Assembly: GCA_964036045.1 (NCBI GenBank)
Contig: OZ038379.1
Coordinates: forward strand, 117,131,104 to 117,195,103
Length of the DNA stretch: 64,000 nt
Direction of reading: 5' to 3'
From: Eutreptiella sp. 'Long Island Sound 2002'
Lineage: Eukaryota; Euglenozoa; Euglenophyceae; Eutreptiales; Eutreptiaceae
Shown: positions 10,491-21,645 of the stretch, piece after piece
How the letters are laid out: each line of letters begins with the position of its first letter
Numbering within the stretch: position 1 is the first letter of the stretch
Translations under genes and position numbers: made by a program
Notes under the pieces: generated by a model
What the model was told of the DNA's origin: nothing
Seen by the model: only the letters and a program-made list of their open reading frames with translations
Database searches by the model: none

Positions 10491-12960
10491 CCACCTACAC
10501 ATCGCATACATGGGTAGCACTACTGTCACATTTATTCGCAAGCCGAGGAAGCAGTTGGCTGATGCGACGTCCGCATACGACTATGCCACCCTGCACATGA
10601 AATGAACACCACCGACTTGTCTCACAGGGATCATCCCCCTGCCGTTTGTGACTGATGATCTCCAGGCGAGTGTAAAGGAAAGGCACTGGAGGTATGTCTT
10701 GAGGCGATACATCATCAATGACGTTCCCCACGGACTCAATCGATCAGGTGACTCGAAAAAAGAAAGAGGGTTTTTCAATAAGCGTGCCTTGGCTCTTCTA
10801 CAAGGCAATGGTGATGCGCGTAGCCCGGATAACTACCCACGGCACAAACCGCTACACATTGATTTGCGTACACTAGCCATGAAGTTGTCGGTCCCCCTTT
10901 GAAACCTTGGCGATGATTGTGTCCCCAATCTGACTTTCGATGAAAAAAAGGCCATGCACACAATCATCCATAGGTCGATACATAGCTGCACTGTCCCTGC
11001 CTGGGAAAAACAAACCTTTTTACAGTCGGTCCGCATTGTGTGCACAAATCCACACACTGATAGGCATGTTTTTGAGGAACACGTGTCAAAAAATGACAAC
11101 TTGGACAGCACACTCCCATGCTCTTGCAGTGACATGACACGCCGGGGTAAAGATTGATTGATGGACACGTTGCCCTTCTCCCTGTCTTTGTCCTGTACCA
11201 TGGTGGGTCCGAATGCCGCCGCAACGACTCGCTCCCTCTCCCCGGACACTGTCATGAGGTGCAGCCATTATAATGAAAGGTGTTGGTGATAAGTTGACTG
11301 CTCCATACCCCCATTTGAAAACGGCCCTACCGCACCACTTGTGACCAGGGTCAGGCGACGCTGCGCAATCGGTCACAAAGCAAGCAAAAGCCCTCTTATT
11401 AGCTTGTATATTCGAATTGTCGACAAGGGGGTGGGACGGCTCTGGAGTTTCTGTAAGTGGTTGGCGTGGGGAGACCTCCAATCCTTCCTCGGCGATGAGG
11501 GTTATGTTGGTTGCAGCTGGGTTGCCAATTCTGTCATTGCTGACATCAAGCAAGTAGTCATTTGTAACAACTGGTCACCCAACCCTAATGCGAAGCTGGG
11601 ATGCCTGTACTTGCTAGGAAAGAGGAAGAGCCTGGTGAAAAAGGAATGATTGTGGCGTGCAATGTGCACGGTTTTAGCCCCATTTTTGACGAATAGGCAA
11701 CTGCGCGTTGGTGCGCGGTCAATGAACCAGTTTCTAAAACATTTGTCTAACGAATTTGCATGCAACATCCTGGCGCACAACGTCAAGGACGTATGCCAGT
11801 GGTACAATGTGCTCACCACACTAAGCATCACGCATATTTCAGAGGTTGACTGCAAGGACCAATTTATTAAAAACTCCCCGAAGACAGTTGCAAAACACAT
11901 GGAGCACGCATCATCACAGTGGCTTACAAAGAGGTGGCGCTGGAGAGCAAAGGAATTGATCTTGTGTGTGCACTTGACCGTGCTGGTAAGCAGGCCTTAG
12001 GTAAGTTTTGGTATATGCCTCACAACGAGCTCCAAGGAGTATTTCACTTTAAAATGTCAAAGAACATCCACCTGCAGGCTTGTGGTTCAATTTGGTGCCG
12101 CACACACTGCATCCCCATGGGCGGCACTTTTTCAGCATAGAGCATTGACCTCCACAGCTTCTTGGCACTTTATGACGGCCGCCAACTCCTCATATCTCTA
12201 GGCGATTTACAACTCACAGATTGTGGGTTTCCTTACGGGGTGATTCACCAAGGGATAGTGAGTGTGTGTCAGTTCAGAGATAATATTCTGATTGCCTTCT
12301 CTTTCCCCAACAGTGCACACACACAATTGGTCCCCAAAATCCGCGGCACGCTGGGAAAGGCCTAGAACCTAAGGGTTCGGTGTGACTATCAATGTGAACA
12401 CTCTGAATGCCGGGGTACATGTCGCAGCTCGTGTGTTACTACCATGGGTTTTGCATGGTGAGACGTAGCGATGCTACTAGGCTGGCTTATTTGCACCCCA
12501 ATGCGCTCTCACCATCCTGGGACCTCAAGCAGGGGGCACCGCTAAAGTCCGCCAGGGCCTAGCACATGAGGTATGTTACAGCAGTATTCACAGGGGCCCT
12601 AGGTGCAAGTTTTCCATGGTGCACAACATCTGCCGGACAAATACTTGGTATCAGTGCGTGGTGCTTGGTTGCAATGCGGTCCTGATACCCCCACAAAAAG
12701 GTGGCCAGATGACTCATGGTGCGATGCAACGTGCATACTCATTCACACTGCATAGCTCTAAAAAGACCGCAGGGTACATTCATCAGCGAATAGAATGCTT
12801 TTCACGAGACCGTTGCTGTCACGGCTTGGCGGTCCTGCAGTGGTTAGCAAGGCATGCGTTTTCGCGAGGTTTGCAATATTCAGCATGGTACTTACCTGAG
12901 CAGCTTTTCCCCAGTGGTATCATAGGCGCATCGTGTGATGACGTTCAAGCACTATGTCAC
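10491..12960 (+). pseudogene. RT-like retroelement protein, degraded
   Basis: Fragments in changing frames carry the order of an RT-like family found in algal and dinoflagellate genomes: NVHGFSPIF (about 11660), a block with VALESKGIDLVCALDRAGKQ (about 11930-11995), FHFKMSKNIHLQ (about 12048), HCIPMGGTFSA (about 12108-12138, motif B-like), SIDLHSFLALYDG, QFRDNILIA (about 12270-12295, at the position of the catalytic YxDD) and LRVRCDYQCEHSECRGTC after that. Stops include TGA 10900-10902, a TAG after GTFSA (about 12138) and a TAG after GTLGKA (about 12363). At least four frame changes are needed. It is non-functional. The family call comes from memory of the IPMGGxFSAQ and QFRDN motifs. Confidence 0.55.
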
Positions 12961-13027
12961 CTCCGGGGACTCTCCTCATATGGCTGCCCCTTCTGCTCAC
13001 TACCCTCACTCCCTCCCTGGCCGAATG

Positions 13028-13049
13028 TGTGTGTGTGTGTGTGTGTGTG
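13028..13049. repeat. GT dinucleotide repeat
   Basis: (TG)n run inside GAATGTGTGTG...GGGTGTAATC. Further GT-rich runs occur at 13388-13436 and 13733-13750. Confidence 0.9.
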
Positions 13050-15320
13050 GGTGTAATCCCCCGGTGACGCATGGCCTGCCACTGCAAGGCCAAGTTGAGT
13101 ATGTGCCGAGACCGATCCGTTGATTCTCTCCGCCTTCGCCCCACAAGGTGTAGGTCGCAGCTTCATGGCTGCTTGTTTTTCGTCTTTAGGGGTGGACAGA
13201 TGCTTCGCACTCTGGACCGCCCCATCGACTCTGCCTGTAGACACAATGTGTGCGCCCCCTCCTTGCAGAAAGGCACCCAGCCCACATGGCAATGCACCCA
13301 GTGTTCTTGAAGGCGAGACGAGTCATTGAGCGGCCCCGTGCTACGTTTGCTTGCATGATTTTGCTGGTATACGAGCTCTTTGCTTATTGTGTGTGTGTGT
13401 GTGTGTGCCTGTATGTGTGTATGTGTGTGCCCATTTGTGTGGTAATGTGGTGGTGAGGGCCGTGCACAAAGTTGTGCACCGTGTGTTGTATGCGTTGCCA
13501 TGGGGCACAAGAATACTATGCATGGGACAGTCCACCATCAGGCATGCCGTCTGAGGAGGCAAGCCTCATTACCTGGCTGCACCGCATAGGACCTCTGGTA
13601 CACCTCATGTTGGGACGCTTGGTGTTACACGGACAATATTGTCCCCTCCCAATTCAGCCCCAAAGGTTATGAACCTACGTGGTGCGTCGACATGCGCTTG
13701 TAGTGTGCCCAGTTTGTGCCATGACATTTTTCTTTGTGTGTGTGTATGTGGTTGGGTGTCTGCACCCAACACTGGTTGTTTTTGGACCGCCATGAACATG
13801 CACTACTCCATGTATTGATTTTTAGGTGCGTTGAATAGTGCACGACTACTCTAAATGCATCCGAACCCTCGGAAGATTTGGAGTACACCGCGCATGTTGT
13901 CTAGGATTGCACCTTGCATTCTTCATTAATTGAAAGACATTTTTGGTTGCCCTGCGGCGCTTGAGGAGTTTTTTTTCACCGCCCTTCTTGCTATGTTCTT
14001 GTTTGGCGGTTCTCAACGGGCTCGTGTGTATGTGTGTTCCTTCCCTTAGACCAAACCGAGGTTTGCCATAAGCAAACCAAGGTTTGGTACGTGCGGTCCC
14101 CCATAACCTGATGTATGCCCTTCGCCCACACTTGTGTTTGGTAGTTGGTTTTCTTATTTGTTTATTTATTGTAAGGTGGGTGGCCCACCCACCCGACCTA
14201 GAAAGTATCCATGGCATGTTTGCCTCATGCCATTGTTTTTCACGGCACCTACATTGCATATCGACGTCCGGCTATGTTCTTTTCGTTTTTTGGCCGTGTT
14301 TGTGTGTGTGTTTCTTCCCTTAGACGTAACAATCACAGGGGTCCCTGGTGCTATCTCCAAGTTTTCCTTTTTGCCCCCCCCCCCCCCCATGGGGACGTGC
14401 TGGTGAGGACTCAACCGTTTTTAAGTCGGCATTGGTTGGCTGAGAAACGGCAATTCCTAGGCTACGTTGGAGAGCCCCCATGGGCCACGGGGCTTTTGTT
14501 GGGTGATCATTTTTGTGACAATCGAAAGACATATATACTCATGGGGAGCCATGATGCTGATGTTTCGGATGCATGAATGCACCATCAACCGCTTTGGGGT
14601 TGATTGCTTGGGGAGTGTTATGTTCCAGGTGGATGTATTATGCCCAACATGCGTCAATTTAGACGTAGTGCCTCAACAATTTTTTCCTCTTACGTGGACC
14701 CCCTAACTAATCGCGGGGGTTTGGGGTTAGAATTTTGGGTGCTCTCCCCCCCCCCCCCTTCACCTGCCCGGGTGCAATATTTTAAAGACACCGGGGATCT
14801 TGTGGATAGCAGAAGATGGCTGGGGTCTAAGAAACCCGGTCCAGAAACCCACCCCCCCCCCCCCTCCCCTTCACACATACTCTCACAGTACAGATGGCAG
14901 CAGTCACAGGCCCCACATGTGACCCCCCCCCCCCGCGGTGCAAGGAGAGACCGCCAGACGGATCAGAACAAAACCGATCACCGCGCGGGGATATAGAGTA
15001 CGGTGTTACTCCAAACGTCCTGTGCCACATGCCGGGGTAGTGTTCTCCTCCTCCCAGATCAGAATGCAATGTCAGCGCATGTTATTACAAAGCAGCCAGC
15101 ACAAATGTTTATCTGTTATTACTGCAGTTGCAACACAAGAATACCCGGTGTCACGATAGAAAATCAAGCAAAAGACGACAAAGCACAAAGGATAGGAAAC
15201 AGTGACAGTGCAAAGAACATCATGTACAGCATGAAAGGGTGGGAAGAACCGAGATTCCTTTGTCAGTACGCGATCTTGTAATGGATCAATGGACAGTATC
15301 ACGAGAGGGATCATCCTCTT
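13050..15320. other. Non-coding, microsatellites and C runs
   Basis: No gene can be supported. The stretch holds GT repeats, at least four C runs of 10-15 (14374, 14748, 14856, 14924) and the dispersed repeat at 14244-14325. Confidence 0.5.
14244..14325. repeat. Dispersed repeat, second copy
   Basis: GCACCTACATTGCATATCGA, then a T-rich part, TTGGCCGTG, GT repeats and TTCTTCCCTTAG-AC. This matches 5737-5832 in order and spacing. Confidence 0.55.
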
Positions 15321-15329
15321 TGCGTTCTT

Positions 15330-15500
15330 TATTGGCAGTGGCCCGGCTTCATGGGCATCCCTTCTTGTCGGTGTTTAGTGGCAATGGCCTGGATTAATGG
15401 GCATTCCCTCGTACCACTTGGAGAGTCGTCCAATCCACGACAGCGAGGTCTCTTCTTAGCCCTTCATAAATGAACGGATTGCTGAATGATCGTCAGTCAT
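15330..15500 (+). repeat. LINE A 5'-end-like repeat, diverged
   Basis: Two imperfect units (GGCAGTGGCCCGGCTTCATG and GGCAATGGCCTGGATTAATG), then CGAGGTCTCTTCT. The same order occurs at 16110-16330. It is probably a relic of a related element's 5' end. Confidence 0.5.
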
Positions 15501-16109
15501 AGTAGGTGAAGACGTGTTAGTTTTGAACCACTTTTGCACTATAAAGCATAAGAGGCATGGACGGTCTAGTGGTATGTACCATGGGTGGCGCTCGTCGTCG
15601 TCGGGGGGTCAATCCCCGGTTCGTCCGTCCGCCCAGGGGCCCGTTGGCAAGGTCCCTGCCACCGCCCCCTTCGGCACCTCGTCCACCATCGGTACCGCCG
15701 ATGGATGGCTGGCCTGTCTCGTCCTCGTCGTTTTTTTGTTCTCATCTTGATGATCACATAGATGTAGCTGAAGACAGGCAACAGAGCACAACAAAGCACA
15801 CACAAAACGAAGCACCAAGCACAGCACACGTGCAGCAGTGCTCCCCGTCACCGGTACCGCCGGCCGACGAGAGCCGCATCTCCTCCTCGTATTCCCCTTC
15901 GGGGAATCGAACCAGCATCTTCAGGGCAGCGGCAGGCAACACGACCGCTATGGTACGTGGCCAAAACCTACTTCACGAACGAGGTACAAGGAGGGTTTAG
16001 TCACCAAAAGTCCAGAAATGTATCAAGAAGACACAAGTTTTTTGCACATTGTATTTCACAGGTCTGTGGGTTACACAGATCATCAGCAAGAGCCTAGCTT
16101 CGGGGCAAG

Positions 16110-16190
16110 ACATCTTTATCTTTGGCAGTGGCCCAGGTACAGGGCAAGACATCTTTATCTTTGGCAATGGCCTAGCTCTATGGGCAAGCT
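16110..16190 (+). repeat. 40-bp tandem pair at LINE A 5' end
   Basis: GGCAAGACATCTTTATCTTT followed by GGCARTGGCC occurs twice in a row. Tandem units at a LINE 5' end are often promoter/UTR repeats; that role is inferred. Confidence 0.7.
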
Positions 16191-16310
16191 TTCATGTAAC
16201 TATCACATCTGGCAGCCCATGGCAGAAGATTTCTTCGCAACGCTCCGTCGTCGCTTCCAGATTCAGCGGATCCGCGGCATCGAGGTCTCTTCTCAACTCT
16301 ACGGGATGAA

Positions 16311-16889
16311 TTGCCGGCATTAGTCATAAGTGGGGCACAGGCGTCAATACCAACAGCGTTCCACAAGCCTGCCAAATTTGTATGTGCCGCACTGAGATGG
16401 CTGACAGCACGTGGAAGGATTGTGCACGTTGCAAGCATCTCTAAGACTCTCACGCCGTATGGGATGCTCCTTACGGTGGCAGCGGATATCCAAATGGACA
16501 TCGAAAAGACTTCCTTGGACTATGTCCCACTTGCAATCATGACATCACCGGCACTTCGATACAACGTGCAGGAGCAGCCAATGGAAATACAACGACTTGT
16601 TCATCAGTGGGATCCCACATATCGTGCAATTGCGAACAAGGACATTAAAAACTTCTTGCAGAAGCACCTCAAACTGCCGGATGCGGGCATGAATAAGGTT
16701 TCAGCAACAGTGATGAAAGAGCAAGCGTTCGACCCGATCAGAGACTATCTCCCGCTAAATCAGCGGAAGATATGGATACAGTGGCAAAAGCATGGTCACA
16801 AGCAAATTCTTGAACACATCACGGCTCCACCACATTTGCTTCCGGCGAAGACCACATCGAATATGACCGCAGAGATCACCATCAGCTGA
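16311..16889 (+). CDS. LINE A ORF1 piece a
   Basis: Open frame of 193 codons ending in TGA at 16887-16889, without an ATG at its start. It contains SKTLTPYGMLLTVAADIQ and a basic C-terminal part (YLPLNQRKIWIQWQKHGHKQ). Its position ahead of the coiled-coil piece suggests it is part of the nucleic-acid-binding ORF1 protein. No domain is recognised. It could begin on an upstream frame that has since shifted. Confidence 0.45.
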   Translation: MPALVISGAQASIPTAFHKPAKFVCAALRWLTARGRIVHVASISKTLTPYGMLLTVAADIQMDIEKTSLDYVPLAIMTSPALRYNVQEQPMEIQRLVHQWDPTYRAIANKDIKNFLQKHLKLPDAGMNKVSATVMKEQAFDPIRDYLPLNQRKIWIQWQKHGHKQILEHITAPPHLLPAKTTSNMTAEITIS

Positions 16890-17100
16890 GTTTGCATATT
16901 CTGTTATGGCTTGCTGACCACATAGCTGTGCCGCATCTCAAGACTCTCCACAAATTCAAAGGACAGATACCGTGGATCTCAATAGAGAAAGCCAGGGAAC
17001 AACTCATGAATTCCATTCTCTTTATGAACACAGCCAATGACCTTCCTGGATCCACGGAGCGGGAGCAATCTCATGGATCACAGCTCCAACATATGCACTC

Positions 17101-17742
17101 ATGATTCCAGACAACGCACACTCAATGTCATCGGATCACATCGACTTGCTCTCTCAGCCATCAGCAAATCTATCTCTTATCACACTGGTGGATGATGAAT
17201 CAATTCTAGCCTTGAGGTCACGTTCAGCAATGAGCTTGTTTGCTGCTATCATTTCGGTTTCTCGAGTAGAATTTGAAAGTGTACAAAACGAGAGTGCAGA
17301 GAATCGCAAGCAGGCACAAGCGCATCAACAACAAATGGAAACTCTCTCACAGGAAGTTCAGAAATGGAGAAACAAGGCCCCGCTTTTGTGTGCGACCAAG
17401 GATGATCACACCATCACTAATCTTGCTTCTACCATGCCCCATTTGATTTCACTTGTTCAAAAGTCGCATGAATGGAAAGGTCCTCCTCCAGATGCGCTTC
17501 CTCAATACATTGATCATTACCTACCACCTCATGTAACCCCAGTCACCCCCATGCACAAGCATTACTTAACCATGTTACCGATTTTGGCAATTCTTTTGGC
17601 AGTCACTGGTAGAGTGACTGATTTACAACCATTGTTGACAGCACTGAACAGGAACGAAGCAAGAATGGATGCCAGTGTAAACCTTTTGAATTTTTTGCCG
17701 GAATCCCCGCCAAAAACTTATACACAGGAAAAGGAAAGATGA
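17101..17742 (+). CDS. LINE A ORF1 piece b, coiled coil
   Basis: ATG at 17101, 213 codons, TGA at 17740-17742. Residues ~60-95 (VEFESVQNESAENRKQAQAH and what follows) have the Glu/Gln/Lys heptad pattern of a coiled coil, typical of LINE ORF1 multimerisation segments. A hydrophobic stretch (LTMLPILAILLAVTG) follows near residue 155. It follows piece a after 0.2 kb and probably belonged to the same ORF1. Confidence 0.5.
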   Translation: MIPDNAHSMSSDHIDLLSQPSANLSLITLVDDESILALRSRSAMSLFAAIISVSRVEFESVQNESAENRKQAQAHQQQMETLSQEVQKWRNKAPLLCATKDDHTITNLASTMPHLISLVQKSHEWKGPPPDALPQYIDHYLPPHVTPVTPMHKHYLTMLPILAILLAVTGRVTDLQPLLTALNRNEARMDASVNLLNFLPESPPKTYTQEKER

Positions 17743-17889
17743 TCACATCGAGACACAGCATGAGGAGCTAACTCCTCTGTAGCAAGCAGGACGGACCAGG
17801 TCACATCTTCGGATGTAATGCAACGCTTTCTAATTTGGATAAACAGCCAGTCAAGTGAACACTGTGTTTAGCAAGCAAGAAGTGTTCAA

Positions 17890-18340
17890 ATGCACTTGTA
17901 TACCCATGGTATACATATACCAGGAGTTCCTCATTCCGATCTTCATGCTAAATTGAGTCAGTTGGAATCCACGGAATTGATAGATGCCATAAACAAGTCA
18001 TTCATCAGTTTCTGGAAACCCCCCCGACCCCAAAACGAGACCCAGTCCAGACAAAAGTCAAAGAGCCCACCACAGCTTCAGCTTCATCACACACTGCACC
18101 AAGTCCTGCATCCACAAATCCGGCGACGTACCCCACCAGTATTTTGGTTGGATGGTCAGCATATGATGATCCACCACAAACCCCTATCACAGCACGCATT
18201 CTAGGCACAACATTGCGTCCCATTTTAGGGAAACACTTGTGTTCCATCCGAGATGACGTGCTCAAGGTACCAAAATCATTCCATTTTCTTGGTGTGGCAG
18301 AAGAGGAAAAAAAATCACTGAGATTCCTGGTGCAGTGAAT
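17890..18340 (+). pseudogene. LINE A ORF1 piece c, frameshifted
   Basis: Frame 1 is open from 17890 (SDLHAKLSQLESTELIDAIN, helical). The reading moves to frame 3 by about 18144 (GWSAYDDPPQTPITARILGT ... VPKSFHFLGVAEEEKK) and stops at 18336-18338. The two halves make one plausible domain if a single indel near 18.05 kb is ignored. No family is recognised. Confidence 0.4.
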
Positions 18341-18547
18341 CTGTCCGGGTGGCGGGTAAACTGGAAAAAAGCAAACCGACAACCATGGACCCCGTGGGTA
18401 CGTGGTATCACATATTAAAGACCAACTGCGGCTAAGGAAACACAGAAAGAGAGCACAAGAAGGAAGCACAAGCATCACAAACGATCAAGATCACGAAGGG
18501 CCTCCTCAGCAAGCAGTGACAGCTCTGTAGACAAGGACAAACGCAAG

Positions 18548-18820
18548 GTGTCACAAGAAAGACGGGAGAAAAGAAGACACAAAAGATCACAGTCACGATC
18601 CAGATCACGGTCAAGGAGAAAGCACCAGACAAGCAAAGAAAGGCCGGATGTCACCCCGCAACACACACACTTAGCACCCCCAACCCAATACACCCGAGGA
18701 TCTCAACCCCCACCCCCTCAACCTACACAAACATATCAAACTCCGAGCCATGCATCACAGACCCGGCAGAATGGTCCTGATGGGCAAGGATGGAGAGGGG
18801 ACTCTCAATGGAACTGTTGA
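18548..18820 (+). CDS. LINE A arginine/serine-rich tract
   Basis: The frame carries RRHKRSQSRSRSRSRRKHQT, an RS-domain-like basic tract, then a Pro/Gln/Thr linker, ending at TGA 18818-18820. RS tracts bind RNA and splicing factors; in a LINE this is probably the RNA-binding tail of ORF1. The next ORF overlaps it from 18750 in another frame. Confidence 0.5.
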   Translation: MSQERREKRRHKRSQSRSRSRSRRKHQTSKERPDVTPQHTHLAPPTQYTRGSQPPPPQPTQTYQTPSHASQTRQNGPDGQGWRGDSQWNC

Positions 18821-19562
18821 CCCCTTGTCTAAAAACATGGATCCCAGTCCCTTCCCACCTGAGATTTTAGTACACATGATACGAAGATATCTCTCAGCTC
18901 AACCGAAACAACGTCAGCAATGGGGTTTATGTTTTGAAGGTACAAAATCCACCAGGCATACAGAACCCCCATTGGAACTTCTGACACCCACAAATCTGTT
19001 ACCCTCGATGATGCATGTTCAATACATCACTACAGACACAGTCCTTTCTCCTCTTCTCAGTCAATGGGCAGAGCAGATCTTTGTCTGCCAAGTCAAGGGC
19101 CATGCCACAACCATGGCCATTTCCAAACACATGCGATATGGTCCAGTCATGCTCCCCGAAAAACATTCGATCTTGTTACATAATGCATTCTTTGCACGTC
19201 ACACAGCACACATACGTCCAACATCCCAGGAGAATCAAAGTCTACTGTATGCAAATTTCAAGATGAAAACAATAAGAAATTTCTTGGGAAGGACAATACA
19301 CATACCCACACGCATTCGTGATGCATTGCACAAATTTACAGCACATGTACCCCTCACTACTTGGACTATGAGTGAACCAGCAAGTTCACCGACCTCAGGA
19401 CTACAGGTACGCTTTTTGAATACCCAAGTCTCTGTGCAATCAAAACCCGTGCTTTGCATGCTGTTATTAAGCAAACCGGAAACCTGGCCGCTCTCATGCT
19501 ACAAGAAATTGGCAAGATTCCAGAAGACTTCATTTTGCATCCACTATATGCCAGTTTTATAA
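18750..19562 (+). CDS. LINE A ORF2 N-terminal piece
   Basis: ATG at 18750, 270 codons. It begins MHHRPGRMVLMGKDGEG and continues with FPPEILVHMIRRYLSAQP and HAFFARHTAHIRPTSQEN-like segments. Around 19410 the better reading moves to the frame of 19454-19648 (LAALMLQEIGKIPEDFILHP, then TETQLVLVFWYEGHSK), which leads into the endonuclease. It is probably the linker ahead of, and the start of, the APE domain. Confidence 0.45.
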   Translation: MHHRPGRMVLMGKDGEGTLNGTVDPLSKNMDPSPFPPEILVHMIRRYLSAQPKQRQQWGLCFEGTKSTRHTEPPLELLTPTNLLPSMMHVQYITTDTVLSPLLSQWAEQIFVCQVKGHATTMAISKHMRYGPVMLPEKHSILLHNAFFARHTAHIRPTSQENQSLLYANFKMKTIRNFLGRTIHIPTRIRDALHKFTAHVPLTTWTMSEPASSPTSGLQVRFLNTQVSVQSKPVLCMLLLSKPETWPLSCYKKLARFQKTSFCIHYMPVL

Positions 19563-19596
19563 GTCACCGAACAGAAACTCAGCTGGTGCTTGTATT

Positions 19597-20220
19597 TTGG
19601 TACGAAGGACACAGCAAATTGTGGTTTTGGAGGTCCATTTTGAACTAAACTACCGAGCAGTGGTAGTACGTGCAACCATATCATCAAAAAAGGTGCAACT
19701 AATCAATGTTTACTTGAAATCAGGTGGTGAACCACGTGAACTCCGTGTCACATTAGAGTGGACTGTACCCTTTCTCTTGGATACAGAATTTTTCACTATA
19801 CATGGTGGTGATTTCCAAGCAAACCCAGGCTGGGACATGTCCTGCCCTTTGCCATCCATAGCGATCGGCACAACCATTTTGGAAACCTTTAGTGACACCG
19901 TGGTACCCAAAGAACATGATATGCCCACATGGGTCGCACCTCAGGGTTTCTATGGAGCACTGGATCATTTTTTGATACCTGAACCTTCCAATTACAATGC
20001 TACAGCACGTGTACAATCAACATCCTCATTCCCGTTAGATCATACCCTAATACTTCTTTGTATACCGAATCTCACATCTGTCACCCCCCCATTAGCGCTG
20101 CAACACACTGGCCGCATACTCAATCCAAAGGTGCTATCACCTGGTATGAAGATGCGATATCAGACAACATTTGATGAATTTTTGCCCACTGCAGCGGATG
20201 CATTGGAAGATGAGTGTTAA
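19597..20220 (+). CDS. LINE A APE-type endonuclease
   Basis: No ATG. The frame holds the endonuclease core: VQLINVYL, then HGGDFQANPGWD (the GDxNA motif), GALDHFLIP and FPLDHTLIL (the terminal DH). In LINEs this domain nicks target DNA to prime reverse transcription. The N-terminal motifs are not visible and probably lie in the preceding, shifted frame. TAA ends it at 20218-20220. Confidence 0.75.
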   Translation: MVRRTQQIVVLEVHFELNYRAVVVRATISSKKVQLINVYLKSGGEPRELRVTLEWTVPFLLDTEFFTIHGGDFQANPGWDMSCPLPSIAIGTTILETFSDTVVPKEHDMPTWVAPQGFYGALDHFLIPEPSNYNATARVQSTSSFPLDHTLILLCIPNLTSVTPPLALQHTGRILNPKVLSPGMKMRYQTTFDEFLPTAADALEDEC

Positions 20221-20238
20221 AATTTTTCAACAGCAATA

Positions 20239-20472
20239 TTGCAAGCTGCCAAGAAATTTTTTGGACCACCCACGAATCTTGCAGCCGTACCAAGAGTGGT
20301 ACAACGAGCACAAATTCACAGGCAGCAGTTTGTTGCACAATATCCACACCGGTGGAAAGATACCGCACACATACTCACATATCAAAAGAAGAAAGCATGC
20401 ATCAGGGGAGCATGGGACTTGGTACAGTTGGAGCGCAAATTACAGATTTCAATTATCAGTCCACACAGCTAA
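20239..20472 (+). pseudogene. LINE A linker between endonuclease and RT
   Basis: A 77-codon frame (QAAKKFFGPPTNLAAVPRVV ... KKKACIRGAWDLVQLERKLQ) of clear coding character continues the polyprotein after a frame change at about 20.22 kb, and changes frame again before the RT. Confidence 0.45.
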
Positions 20473-20577
20473 TGAAACAAATGCCCCGAGAAAACCCCTG
20501 TATCGGAGGATTTTCCGCACCGGGGTACAGACTAGGGTGGAACCCATGTTTGTATCAGGCCTCACCACACCCACAGA

Positions 20578-21486
20578 TTGCACGGTCTGATTGGCATGGA
20601 CCAATTTCGACGGAGACATTTGGCTCCCCCTCTCCGCATGGAAGTGGAACACATACAATATCATATGCAATGGTCTCCTCTTACAATACCAGACAACAGA
20701 ATTTTCCCAGCTCAGATGATCAAACACACAATGGCCAATGCATCTCATACCACCCCCTATCAAGACTATTTGGAGTATAAATTTCTGCGTTTCGTGTTAG
20801 ACAAACAATTGGAACGTTCGTCACAGATTGATAACCGGTGGTATAATGGAGAGTACCTCCACAAAGTTTTCCAAGGGGCCTTTTATCCTCTGCCTAACAA
20901 AATACCCCATGGACCAATAGCAAATGCTCAGCCACTTTTAGATTTCACAACCATTTGGAAGTTTATCTCGGCGTGCTTAAAACAGTTTCTTACCCCCATA
21001 TTATGCACAGCACATGTCATACCTCCATCCCAACTTGCACTTCACGGCGGTGCGTCGGCCATAGACACGCTTCGGGTCATACATGACCAAATTTTGGACA
21101 GATGGTTTGCAGATCTGCTGGTTTGCATGGTATTTGATGATGTTAGACATGCCTTTGGATCAGTACAACACGACACTCTTGAAGCTATACTTCGCTTACT
21201 CACTTTTCCTCCTCACCTGATAAGTATTGTCATGAATGCTGCCACAGGAGCCACCCTACATATGGGTGTTAAAAATGGCATCATGGAAGCCGTGGCAAAA
21301 TTTAGAGTAGGTATAGCACAGGGATGTCCCATGTCAGCACTTCTGTTTTGCATCCTTTTGGAACCCAGAATACGCATGGTCCTGCATGGTATTCCTAAGC
21401 CACGATCAAAATGTGGGGATTTTGGGCATGTAGCTTACATGGACGATACCACATATCTCTTGGATCAAGTAACACACATACAATAG
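20578..21486 (+). CDS. LINE A reverse transcriptase
   Basis: 302 codons without ATG. RT blocks are visible in order: AFYPLPNKIPHGPIANAQPL (blocks 1-2), MVFDDVRHAFGSV (motif A with its Asp), IAQGCPMSALLFCILLEP (motif B) and AYMDDTTYLL (motif C, YMDD). The three catalytic Asp are present. The frame ends at TAG 21484-21486, soon after motif C, and coding resumes in another frame at about 21.65 kb. The active site is conserved but the polyprotein is broken. Confidence 0.85.
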   Translation: MHGLIGMDQFRRRHLAPPLRMEVEHIQYHMQWSPLTIPDNRIFPAQMIKHTMANASHTTPYQDYLEYKFLRFVLDKQLERSSQIDNRWYNGEYLHKVFQGAFYPLPNKIPHGPIANAQPLLDFTTIWKFISACLKQFLTPILCTAHVIPPSQLALHGGASAIDTLRVIHDQILDRWFADLLVCMVFDDVRHAFGSVQHDTLEAILRLLTFPPHLISIVMNAATGATLHMGVKNGIMEAVAKFRVGIAQGCPMSALLFCILLEPRIRMVLHGIPKPRSKCGDFGHVAYMDDTTYLLDQVTHIQ

Positions 21487-21645
21487 CTTTTATCCAGTTT
21501 GTATCAGACAAGCATTATGACCCATCTTCACACTTCCACAGTGAAACTTGCAGTAGCTGTGGCACATCGACAGGGTCTCTAGGTCATTTTTGACAGGCCA
21601 GACATTTTGGCAGGATGAAGCACAACACCCATTGCCGATGGAAAA

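Noticed and set aside
15556-15630. tRNA-like sequence (GGTCTAGTGGTAT A-box-like, GGGTCAATCCCC T-arm-like)
   Set aside because: The acceptor stem does not pair over seven bases at the right distance, and no anticodon stem forms. At best a tRNA-derived SINE scrap.
15885-15960. Minus-strand tRNA-like sequence with a perfect B-box GGTTCGATTCC
   Set aside because: The T-stem bases around the loop do not pair (GCTGG against CCCCG), and no cloverleaf could be drawn.
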